Source: Bacilli bacterium (GTDB taxonomy: Bacteria > Bacillota_I > Bacilli_A > RFN20 > CAG-826). Taken from it: a DNA stretch of 28,074 nucleotides. Of the stretch, positions 1-7,629 are shown piece by piece. Under the pieces are notes generated by a model, which saw only the letters and a program-made list of their open reading frames with translations, did no database searches and was not told the origin of the DNA. The stretch spans positions 1 through 28,074 of the forward strand of contig CAAGAN010000022.1 of the NCBI GenBank assembly GCA_900767825.1. The letters are read 5' to 3'. Each line of letters opens with the position of its first letter. Position 1 is the first letter of the stretch. The position numbers and the translations under genes are program-made.

Positions 1-43
1 AAAATTGTGAGTTCCTGCTTTTTCTTTGTCAATTCCGCCGCGC

Positions 44-57
44 GACCCCTAGGGGTC
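44..57. repeat. perfect 14-bp GC-rich palindrome
   Basis: GACCCCT is followed directly by AGGGGTC, a perfect self-complementary 14-mer with no spacer. It sits in a GC-rich patch (about 35-57) that contrasts with the AT-rich surroundings, about 115 bases upstream of the TasA-like gene. No T-run follows, so it does not look like an intrinsic terminator for either strand. It could be a dimeric operator for the operon that starts at 172, or part of an upstream element cut by the window edge. Its function is unknown. Confidence 0.5.
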
Positions 58-171
58 ATTGTGCAACCATCCCTTCATTTCATTCAGGAATGTTTACACA
101 ATTAAACGGATACTCTCTTGTTTAAGAAATATCGTTTATAAATTGTATTAATTAAAAGGAGAAAAATTAAA

Positions 172-1104
172 ATGGCTAAATTAACAAGAAAATCATACAA
201 GAGAAAGAAAGTTGCTTTTGCAGCTGTCGTATTAGGTGGAGTCGCTCTTGTCTCTAGCGGCTTTGCTGCTTTTGTATTATCTGCTGGCGCTGAAAAGAGT
301 GTTGGTGGTGGAATCGAAGTTGGCAAATCTGTAAAAGGAGCCTTATCGATGGAAATCTATAATGTAGACGCCGATGGCAACAAGACAGGTAATGCTATTG
401 AAACAGGTCCTGCTGTGGATGGCGCTTATTTCTCTTTCGATGCTGATGAAAATGATAAAGTGGGGAAAAGTGAAAACACAAGCACTAATGGTAATAAAAA
501 CGGAACAAGAGATGGCGTTGGTATTTCAAATAGAGCATATTATTCAGAGACAACGGATAGTAACAAACCAGAAAAATTATCAAATACATTTGTTATTGAA
601 ATTAAATCTAGTATAGATTCATTAGCGTCATTGAACGTTACACTAACTACCAGCGGTACAGATAAAGACTTTGTAACTCCGGTAAATAATGGTTTCATTA
701 CTCTTCCTAAGTGCTCTGAAGGCGTTACTATTAATTCCTTTATTACTACAGAACCTATAAAGGTCGGTAATGATTCCTACGTAGTTACTAAAACAGGCGA
801 TGACAAGGCTGGCTATGCCTGGACTATTAAATATACATTCGCATTTGCTTGGGGCACTCGTTTCAACAAGATGAATCCTTGTTATTTCTTTGATAACGAG
901 GCAACTTCTGCTGCTCCATTAACTGGAAATGCAAATCCTAGAACTTCAGAAGTTGGAAGCGGCAATTGCTATGGAACAAGTGCAGATGCACTCACTCCAG
1001 GCTGGGATGTCGATGTAGATACTATTGAAGCTGACTGGAACTGGCTCAAAGGCAAAGTGGACGGTGCCACATATAATATTAAATTCTCTGCTGAAGCAAA
1101 ATAA
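172..1104 (+). CDS. TasA/camelysin-like exported protein with SipW-type signal peptide
   Basis: This 310-residue protein has a basic N-terminus (KLTRKSYKRKKV), a hydrophobic stretch at about residues 14-38 and a GFAAFVLSAGAE end that resembles the cleavage region of SipW-dependent proteins such as TasA and CalY. The mature part is Asp/Asn/Thr/Ser-rich, predicted mostly beta, with three scattered cysteines, and ends in a short strand (YNIKFSAEAK) as camelysin-type proteins often do. There is no LPXTG motif. It lies 12 bases upstream of a SipW-type signal peptidase, the normal partner of this class. The start at 172 follows AAGGAG at 156-161, whereas the peptidase gene lacks such a site, so the substrate is probably made in excess. 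The inferred role is a secreted matrix or fibre subunit. The mature sequence is too divergent to name it TasA itself. Confidence 0.7.
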   Translation: MAKLTRKSYKRKKVAFAAVVLGGVALVSSGFAAFVLSAGAEKSVGGGIEVGKSVKGALSMEIYNVDADGNKTGNAIETGPAVDGAYFSFDADENDKVGKSENTSTNGNKNGTRDGVGISNRAYYSETTDSNKPEKLSNTFVIEIKSSIDSLASLNVTLTTSGTDKDFVTPVNNGFITLPKCSEGVTINSFITTEPIKVGNDSYVVTKTGDDKAGYAWTIKYTFAFAWGTRFNKMNPCYFFDNEATSAAPLTGNANPRTSEVGSGNCYGTSADALTPGWDVDVDTIEADWNWLKGKVDGATYNIKFSAEAK

Positions 1105-1116
1105 CGCCTATAAAAT

Positions 1117-2169
1117 ATGACAAAACTAGAGATCATTGCTTTAATCGCGACTTGTATTGGGGTTATTTGCTTTGCTTTAGTTATCATAATTCTATATAGA
1201 AACTATATAAATAAATCTATCTCGGAGACCGAAAGTGGGATCCGAGATATTGAACTTATAGATACAATAATCTATGAGAACGATCCAAAAACTAAAAGAC
1301 GTAATAAGGCGGTGTCGATAAGCAAAAACGTAGTCTATTACGTCTTTCTTGTCTTAGCTATCCCATTCCTTTGCTTTGGAATATATTCTAGGTTTACTAA
1401 TGGGGTAGTAATGCTTGGGGATTCTTCTGCCATGGTAGTAGCATCTGGTTCCATGTCTAATAAAAATGTCTCCAATGGGTATCTATTTGATAACAATCTA
1501 GATAACCAGTTCCAGACATTTGACATGATCGTACTTAAGAAAGTAGACGAATCATATATCAAGAAATATGATGTAATCGCCTATAGGAACGATAAGAAAG
1601 TCAATATCATTCACCGTATCGTATCTATTGATATAGTAGACGGGGTGACTAGATATACCACTAGGGGAGATGCGAATAATTCAAGTGACTCATATAGACC
1701 TAGATATGAAGATATCATAGGTAAATATAGCAATAGAAGGATTCCTACCATCGGGATATTTATTTCTTTCTTCCAGTCATACGGAGGGATTGTAACCATA
1801 TTAGCTATTATATGTTGTCTATATTTCATAGATAGGGATAATAGGAAACTCCTATTCAGCGAGGAGGAAAGGAAAGAATTGCTCCAGACTGTATTTGATG
1901 TCACTTCCATGGATGAAAATACATATGAGGACATGATGTCAGGTATAGAGACTAAGATTTATTACAAAGGGTATTGCTATAAGTTTGCTGAAAAGAAATT
2001 CATCTCCAAAATCGAGATGAACCAAGAAGAAAAAGAAGCCTTTGATAAAGAAAACGAGGCTACTAAGATTACTAAAGATGAAAAAGGGGAACATAAAAAG
2101 AAATTTTCCCTCTTTAAAAGAAATAAGATGATTAATGATTTAGGAGGAAAAGAAGATGAGCAAGAATAA
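1117..2169 (+). CDS. sipW: signal peptidase I, SipW/ER type, with long cytosolic tail
   Basis: This is a membrane serine protease that would remove signal peptides on the outer face of the membrane. Hydrophobic helices lie at about residues 5-27, 70-90 and 215-236. The catalytic box B motif ASGSM places the nucleophile at Ser112. Box D reads IIHRIV with His166, so it uses the Ser/His arrangement of SipW and eukaryotic SPC peptidases and not the Ser/Lys dyad of SipS. Box E (TRGDANNSSD, residues 182-191) has the conserved Asp residues. At 350 residues it is far longer than Bacillus SipW (about 190). The excess is an extra N-terminal helix and a charged Lys/Glu-rich tail of about 110 residues after the last helix. 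No Shine-Dalgarno precedes the ATG, which lies 12 bases after the upstream stop, so translation may be coupled. The next gene overlaps its end by 14 bases. Confidence 0.88.
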   Translation: MTKLEIIALIATCIGVICFALVIIILYRNYINKSISETESGIRDIELIDTIIYENDPKTKRRNKAVSISKNVVYYVFLVLAIPFLCFGIYSRFTNGVVMLGDSSAMVVASGSMSNKNVSNGYLFDNNLDNQFQTFDMIVLKKVDESYIKKYDVIAYRNDKKVNIIHRIVSIDIVDGVTRYTTRGDANNSSDSYRPRYEDIIGKYSNRRIPTIGIFISFFQSYGGIVTILAIICCLYFIDRDNRKLLFSEEERKELLQTVFDVTSMDENTYEDMMSGIETKIYYKGYCYKFAEKKFISKIEMNQEEKEAFDKENEATKITKDEKGEHKKKFSLFKRNKMINDLGGKEDEQE

Positions 2170-3991
2170 GATTATCGGTCCTTATCTTACAAGAAAGAAC
2201 CTAATAGCCATCTCAGTAATTGCTATCATTGCAGTTATTTTTGCCTTTTGCGGGCTATGTCTATGTGCCGATGGAAAAGTATTCTCAAAAGGTAATCCAA
2301 TATTAGCGATTGCTAATGGAATGGGTTATAGGCAAATAAATGTAGAAGCAGGGGCTTTGACTATGGTCGTAGTCTCTATTTTACTAGTTTCGGTCTATAT
2401 AATCCTACTTGGATTCATGCTAATCTACATAACTAGATTTGCTAAAATCAATAACATCAAATGGAAGAACAAGAAACTAATTGCAACTTATGTAATTGTT
2501 ATCCTTGCTTCAATACTACTTTCTTATGGATTATCGGTAGTAATTGCCTTAATCCAAGGTAATTTATCTTCAGTTGGTCCAATGACCTACCTATTAGGCT
2601 ATACCTTCCTTGTAACGCTACTTATTTCTTTCTTTGTTTCAATTGCAATTGGTTCAGTCGCCATGTTTATCGTTAATCTAAAATTAGTAGATAAACCATA
2701 TAAATTCTTTTGCCCTGATGAGAATATGAAGCTAGAAGATGATGATGTCCCTAGCGAAGATGAAGATGTCACATCTAGCTTTGATACAAAAACAAGTAAT
2801 ACTTCTACTAGCAACAATAATAATGTTTCCATGGGTGATAATGGACAAATATCACTTGGAGAAGATATCGATAAGGCTAGAAGTCTTGATGATAGAGAGA
2901 AAGTATTCCCAGGATTATCTAGGATTGATGAAAAATATTCTGGATTTGAAGTTGATTCGATTCCTAGCGATGATATAGATTTATTATCCTTACCTATCAA
3001 ATTCAGGAATTACCTTGCCAAAGAAGAACACCTTTATTTTGATTTAACCTATATACGTACCTTCCTTGCTGGACTTGGTACTTCTCACTTTATGATTCTA
3101 GAAGGGCTTTCTGGAACTGGAAAATCATCCTTACCAAGGTATTTTGCTAAATTTGTCAACGCGAAAGTTACCTTCCTTCCAATCCAGGCGACTTATAGAG
3201 ACAAGACCTCATTACTAGGTTATTTCAATGACTTCTCTAGGACTTATAACGAGACTGACTTCCTCCTTAATCTATATGAAGCTGGTTACAATAGGGATCA
3301 AATAAATATATTCGTCCTTGATGAAATGAATATTAGCCGTGTCGAATATTATTTTGCTGACTTCCTTTCGGTTCTAGAATACCCAGTTCCAGACTGGAAG
3401 ATAAGAATAATGCAGCTCCCTTATGGATTTATTTCTCCTACTAGACTTCTAGAAGGTAATTTACATATCGAAGAGAATTGCTATTTTATCGGTACGGCAA
3501 ATAAAGATGATTCGACTTTCTCAATCGCAGATAAAGTCTATGACCGTTCGATTACATTAGACTTTGAAAGAAAGAATGAACCATTTGAAGTAAAAGAAGA
3601 TGTCTCTAGCATTAATTTATCTTCTTCTAAACTCAATTCCTTATATAAAGAAGCTAGTGAAAACAAGGAAAACCAAGTATCTAAAATTGATTTAGATAAA
3701 TTCAATACGATTACAGATTATATCTATGATGAATTTGATATAGCATTTGGTAACCGTATCCTTAACCAAATAGAAAAGATTGTACCTATCTATATTGGTT
3801 TAGGTGGAACAAAAGAAGAAATAATCGACTTCATGCTTACTAGGAAAGTATTATGCAAGATTGAAGGCAGGTTTGAAGATTTTGTCAAGCCAGCCTTAAA
3901 GAACCTAGTTAACCTTATCGAAAAGACTTATGGCAAGGATGACCTTCCAAATTCGATTTCCTATATCTATAGGCTTATAAAGAAATTATAA
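2156..3991 (+). CDS. membrane-anchored McrB-like (dynein-related AAA_5) ATPase
   Basis: The 611-residue protein has four predicted membrane helices at about residues 15-37, 65-94, 107-133 and 142-174. An acidic Ser/Thr/Asn-rich linker (190-245) follows, then an AAA+ domain at about 280-570. Walker A is GLSGTGKSS (317-325), Walker B is INIFVLDEMN (383-392), and RVEYYFADFLSVLE follows as in McrB-like AAA_5 proteins. Sensor 1 is GTANKDDSTF (446-455) and DKVYDRS (459-465) carries a likely arginine finger at Arg464. McrB and MoxR-type ATPases are normally soluble, so the membrane anchor is unusual. The next gene, two bases downstream, looks like its McrC-type partner. No DNA-binding N-terminal domain is visible. 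It probably powers remodelling or loading of a membrane or surface complex. A defence role is an alternative. Confidence 0.75.
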   Translation: MSKNKIIGPYLTRKNLIAISVIAIIAVIFAFCGLCLCADGKVFSKGNPILAIANGMGYRQINVEAGALTMVVVSILLVSVYIILLGFMLIYITRFAKINNIKWKNKKLIATYVIVILASILLSYGLSVVIALIQGNLSSVGPMTYLLGYTFLVTLLISFFVSIAIGSVAMFIVNLKLVDKPYKFFCPDENMKLEDDDVPSEDEDVTSSFDTKTSNTSTSNNNNVSMGDNGQISLGEDIDKARSLDDREKVFPGLSRIDEKYSGFEVDSIPSDDIDLLSLPIKFRNYLAKEEHLYFDLTYIRTFLAGLGTSHFMILEGLSGTGKSSLPRYFAKFVNAKVTFLPIQATYRDKTSLLGYFNDFSRTYNETDFLLNLYEAGYNRDQINIFVLDEMNISRVEYYFADFLSVLEYPVPDWKIRIMQLPYGFISPTRLLEGNLHIEENCYFIGTANKDDSTFSIADKVYDRSITLDFERKNEPFEVKEDVSSINLSSSKLNSLYKEASENKENQVSKIDLDKFNTITDYIYDEFDIAFGNRILNQIEKIVPIYIGLGGTKEEIIDFMLTRKVLCKIEGRFEDFVKPALKNLVNLIEKTYGKDDLPNSISYIYRLIKKL

Positions 3992-3993
3992 AT

Positions 3994-5268
3994 ATGAGAA
4001 ACGTTGAGGAAAACTCACTTAAAGAAGGAATTACCTTACTTAAGAAATCTATTTCTAGTTATTCCTCCCTTAATGAGCTATTTGGCAAAATCGAAGATAT
4101 CGAAATCCCTTCTTTGCAAGAAATATCCTTTAAGAAAGATAAATCTAGCCTAGAAGAGTTTTCATCTATCCTCAACGTTGTTTTTTCTATTGCAAGCAAG
4201 CCGTTTTCCTTAAACAAAAAAGAAGAGATAATCGAATCTTCTTCTAGATCTAATGGACTTTCTAGCGAGGCAGTTAGGAAGACCTTGATGGATTCATCTT
4301 TATGGAAAAGATATGGGGATAAGATGGTTCCTGAACAAGTATATTATTTCCAATATTACGATGAATATATAATCTATGAGAATATCTTTATCATTACTTT
4401 TATCGAATCTCTTTATGAAGAGCTAGAACGCTGCCGTTCCTTTTATGTCTCTTTATTAGGAGTCTATCCAAATAGACTTAATATCGATGATGATTATCTA
4501 TCTATTGCCTTAAAGCAATTAAACAAGATGTTCTCTAAATTAGATAGGATAAAGGATACTAGTTTCTATAAAAGAGTATCCAAGTCTCCAAAAAGAATTA
4601 AGAATGTCATCCCGACGAATATCTTGCTACATAACCAAAAATATAATGCAGTCTATAAATTCTATAAGAACATGATTAGCTATTATGATGATGCCTCGCT
4701 TAATGCTGATTTAGCTAGATATTATTATTTCCTTTTGTTAAAGAAATTAAAACTAAAGGGATTTAAACTAAGGGAAAATAAGGAATTGCCTTTATTTGAC
4801 AATAAGGAAATAGTTTTACCAGCTTCAATTCATTTCAAGAACAAGGATTTTGATTTGTCATTAAGTTATCTCTCTTCTTCCTTCTTGATTGAAATAGGCA
4901 AAGGCAAATTAAGATATTCTTCATTGCTAAATATCTGTCCAAATGAACCATTTAGTGTCACTACATCCAAGAATAAATGCTCTAGCTATGATTATATTTC
5001 ATTATGGCATCTAGGTTATCAAGTTGATGATAATATAATTTTATTATCTAACGATTATCTAGATGAAATGGGTTTAATATCTACTTATCTAGATTCCCAT
5101 TTATATATTGAGCCTGCTAGCGAAGATATCTATAGCAAATATTGTCCAATATGCAAGGAAGATGAATTGCTTGAAAGAGGTAGGGATACTTATTATTGCC
5201 CATTTTGCAACTCGACTTACCATCTAGAAGAAGAGAAAATAATATTCATAAGCAGGAGGAAGAAATGA
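3994..5268 (+). CDS. DUF2357/McrC-like partner protein with C-terminal zinc ribbon
   Basis: This 424-residue protein is probably cytosolic, with no signal peptide or membrane helix. Around residues 115-145 it has PEQVYYFQYYDEYIIYENIF, which resembles the YENRFV segment seen in DUF2357 and McrC-family proteins that partner McrB-like ATPases. The C-terminus is a zinc ribbon with Cys384, Cys387, Cys402 and Cys405 (C-x2-C-x14-C-x2-C). I see no PD-(D/E)XK nuclease motif of the kind found in McrC. The gene starts two bases after the AAA+ gene, and its stop overlaps the ABC ATPase start as ATGATG. I infer an adaptor that couples the McrB-like ATPase to a substrate or a membrane partner. Family assignment is tentative because it rests on one motif plus gene order. 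Confidence 0.5.
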   Translation: MRNVEENSLKEGITLLKKSISSYSSLNELFGKIEDIEIPSLQEISFKKDKSSLEEFSSILNVVFSIASKPFSLNKKEEIIESSSRSNGLSSEAVRKTLMDSSLWKRYGDKMVPEQVYYFQYYDEYIIYENIFIITFIESLYEELERCRSFYVSLLGVYPNRLNIDDDYLSIALKQLNKMFSKLDRIKDTSFYKRVSKSPKRIKNVIPTNILLHNQKYNAVYKFYKNMISYYDDASLNADLARYYYFLLLKKLKLKGFKLRENKELPLFDNKEIVLPASIHFKNKDFDLSLSYLSSSFLIEIGKGKLRYSSLLNICPNEPFSVTTSKNKCSSYDYISLWHLGYQVDDNIILLSNDYLDEMGLISTYLDSHLYIEPASEDIYSKYCPICKEDELLERGRDTYYCPFCNSTYHLEEEKIIFISRRKK

Positions 5269-6044
5269 TGGAAGAAAAAGAAATTTCCCTAGATCAAGAC
5301 TTTGATTCTTCTACTCCTGCCATATTGATTAAAGACTTACATAAATCATATGGAAAGAAAGAAGTATTGAAAGGACTTAACCTAGAAGTACATCAAGGCG
5401 AATTGTTTGGCTTTATCGGTAGGAATGGTGCTGGCAAATCCACGACAATCGACTGCATGATTGGATTAAAAAGATTCAATTCAGGGACAATCGAGCTTCT
5501 TTCTTATGATATTAAAGAAGAACCATTATTAGCTAAATCCCATTTTGGATATGTCCCTAGCGAGCCTAATGTATATGAGGCCATGACTGGATATGAATAT
5601 CTAGAATTCGTCGCTTCTATCTATCAAATTTCAGAAGGACAATTCAAGACCAATTACAAATATCTTTGCTCTAGGCTCCAGTTAAAAGAAGAAGACCTAG
5701 AAGTCCCGACTGCAAATTATAGCCATGGTATGAAACAGAAATTATGCCTAGTCGCTTCTTTACTCAATAATCCAAATATCTGGATATTAGATGAACCTAC
5801 GGTCGGACTAGATGTCATTGCGGTTGAAGAACTTAAGAACATGATGAAAGAATATTCTAGCCATGGGAATACCGTTTTCATTACTAGCCATAATATTGAA
5901 TTAGTCGCGAAGATTTGCGATAGGGTAGCCATTACTGAAAATGGAGTAGTCGCCCATCTTCTTGATTTGAATAAAGATCCAAACAAGAGGCTTCAATTAC
6001 CTAGGTTATTCTTTGAAATCTACGAGGAGAAGAAGGGTGCTTAA
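5265..6044 (+). CDS. ABC transporter ATP-binding protein (ABC-2/export type)
   Basis: This 259-residue ABC ATPase has Walker A GRNGAGKST (52-60), a Q-loop region GYVPSEPNVYEAMTG (95-109), a degenerate signature NYSHGMKQK (151-159), Walker B IWILDEPTVGLD (172-183) and the H-loop His209 in ITSHN. The E/P-rich Q-loop and YSHGM signature are typical of single-domain ATPases that serve ABC-2 permeases. ATG at 5265 was chosen because AGGAGG at 5254-5259 gives proper spacing. A second ATG at 5268 is equally possible. A longer in-frame extension upstream would run through the end of the preceding gene and has no ribosome site. It pairs with the permease that overlaps its 3' end. The substrate is unknown, and the operon suggests a surface component. 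Confidence 0.88.
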   Translation: MMEEKEISLDQDFDSSTPAILIKDLHKSYGKKEVLKGLNLEVHQGELFGFIGRNGAGKSTTIDCMIGLKRFNSGTIELLSYDIKEEPLLAKSHFGYVPSEPNVYEAMTGYEYLEFVASIYQISEGQFKTNYKYLCSRLQLKEEDLEVPTANYSHGMKQKLCLVASLLNNPNIWILDEPTVGLDVIAVEELKNMMKEYSSHGNTVFITSHNIELVAKICDRVAITENGVVAHLLDLNKDPNKRLQLPRLFFEIYEEKKGA

Positions 6045-7629
6045 TCTAATCGTAAAGGATTTCAAATTGCTTTTTGCCAAAAACGGCACAAGGCTAAATA
6101 GGATTCTCTCCTATTTGTTTTTAGGTGTTGTTGCGATTGCTTTTATTGCCTTAGAGACTTTCTTATTCTATACGATTATTAAAAAAGTATCCGTCTATGA
6201 TGGGGCAAGTGATTCTTTCTTCATCTTATTCCTATTTATAATATGTATATTGCTGACTGTCGTTTCTATTTTTGCCGCGAAGAAATCATTTTTTAGTAGC
6301 TCTGATATAGCTCAGCTAGCAACCTATCCGATTTCAAATGCCAAAAAGATATTCTCCAAATTATTCTTTTTAGTCATCTTGATGTATCTACTTAATTTTG
6401 TATTTTGCTTTCCTTTGTTTGTGGCTTATGGGGCTATTTTCCATAAGATGCTTATATATTTCTATACATCGCTATATTACCCATTTTTGATATTATTCTT
6501 TGAACTAGGGATTGCCTTCATCTTGGTATATCCATTCAAGATGCTTCTTGATTTTTTAAAGAGCCATTTCTTGATCCAACTTATTTCAGTCATCATAATT
6601 TCCTTTGGGCTTGCCATTATATATAGCTATGTATTGAATCTATTTATCGATTTGGTCTCTTCTAACCAACTAGATAAATTATTTACCGTAAGTAACATTG
6701 CTAGGATTAAACAAATTGCAGATAACCTAATCCCGGTCAATTTCTTAATCAAATCAATTGTCAAATATGATTTAGGGATGGTATTCCCTTATATTGGGGT
6801 TAGTCTAGGGATATTTTTGATAGGTATGGCCTTAATTATCTATTTCTATTCCTATTTTGATAGCTATAGCCATAATGAAGATGGAAAAATAAAAGAACAT
6901 AAATATAAAATGTCTAGCCAAATAATGGCCTTAATAAAAAAGGAACTCATTCTTTTGTTTAGGGATTCGAATTATCTATTTTCATTCACGGGGTTATTAT
7001 TTGTCGAACCTTTATTGACTTTCCTAGTCATCAAATCAATAAATACCATATTTACGACCGGGAATATTGCCTATTATGTAGCAGTGGTACCTAACTTAAT
7101 CCCGATTAGCGATATTTTGATAATGATGTTATTTTCTTGCATCATTTCTAGTGGATCTAGCAATTTCATTACTAGCGAGAAAAAATCCATCAGGTTTATC
7201 AAATCTCTTCCTATAACTCCATTGAAGCAATTAAGCATCAAGGTAATGATTCCTTTATCATTATCGATATTATTTACCTTTATTTCCTATCTAACCTTAG
7301 CCTTAACTTCAACCTTGTCCTGGCTTAGCTTTGGATATGGTTTAGTTTTGACAATTCTATTAATAATATTAGTAAATATCATATCTTTATATGAAGAATT
7401 AAAGATAAAAAGAGGGAAGGAAAGGAATTATTTGCTTTCATCTATCTATTCTTATCTTCTTCCTTTTTCTTTCTTTATTATTGGATTAATATTGGCCTAT
7501 AACCAAATGAATATTAATTTCATATATCTAGTTGGACTAGCTTTAATCGCTTTATTTTCTCTTCCCTTTGTTATCAAGCTTAAGTCAAGAGTCAATAACC
7601 TCTTCTTGGATTTGGAGGTTATCAACTAA
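6037..7629 (+). CDS. ABC transporter permease, large two-half membrane protein
   Basis: The 530-residue integral membrane protein has about 12 predicted helices in two similar halves. Each half begins with an amphipathic cytosolic entry helix: VKDFKLLF near the N-terminus and KKELILLFRDSNYLF near residue 310. A short charged loop rich in Lys and Glu (KIKEHKYKM) separates the halves. GTG at 6037 is preferred because AGGAG at 6025-6029 is seven bases upstream. It overlaps the ATPase gene by eight bases, and a TTG at 6013 is the less likely alternative. Its stop overlaps the next ATG in TAATG. The two-half layout resembles ABC-2-like exporters, so export is more likely than import. No soluble substrate-binding gene of import type is in this operon. 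Confidence 0.8.
   Translation: MLNLIVKDFKLLFAKNGTRLNRILSYLFLGVVAIAFIALETFLFYTIIKKVSVYDGASDSFFILFLFIICILLTVVSIFAAKKSFFSSSDIAQLATYPISNAKKIFSKLFFLVILMYLLNFVFCFPLFVAYGAIFHKMLIYFYTSLYYPFLILFFELGIAFILVYPFKMLLDFLKSHFLIQLISVIIISFGLAIIYSYVLNLFIDLVSSNQLDKLFTVSNIARIKQIADNLIPVNFLIKSIVKYDLGMVFPYIGVSLGIFLIGMALIIYFYSYFDSYSHNEDGKIKEHKYKMSSQIMALIKKELILLFRDSNYLFSFTGLLFVEPLLTFLVIKSINTIFTTGNIAYYVAVVPNLIPISDILIMMLFSCIISSGSSNFITSEKKSIRFIKSLPITPLKQLSIKVMIPLSLSILFTFISYLTLALTSTLSWLSFGYGLVLTILLIILVNIISLYEELKIKRGKERNYLLSSIYSYLLPFSFFIIGLILAYNQMNINFIYLVGLALIALFSLPFVIKLKSRVNNLFLDLEVIN

Noticed and set aside
172..1104. LPXTG or sortase-anchored surface protein
   Set aside because: No LPXTG-like motif, hydrophobic tail or basic end is present.
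969..1187. Minus-strand open frame across the end of the TasA-like gene
   Set aside because: It runs antisense through the clear plus-strand gene ends, has no ribosome site and no recognisable product. It is a shadow frame.
2599..3000. Minus-strand 133-residue frame within the AAA+ gene
   Set aside because: Ser/Leu-rich composition is what antisense of an Asp/Glu/Ser-rich linker gives. No start signals or homology.
5196..5264. Extended N-terminus for the ABC ATPase
   Set aside because: The extra 23 codons overlap the zinc-ribbon gene in another frame and have no ribosome site; AGGAGG fits the start at 5265.
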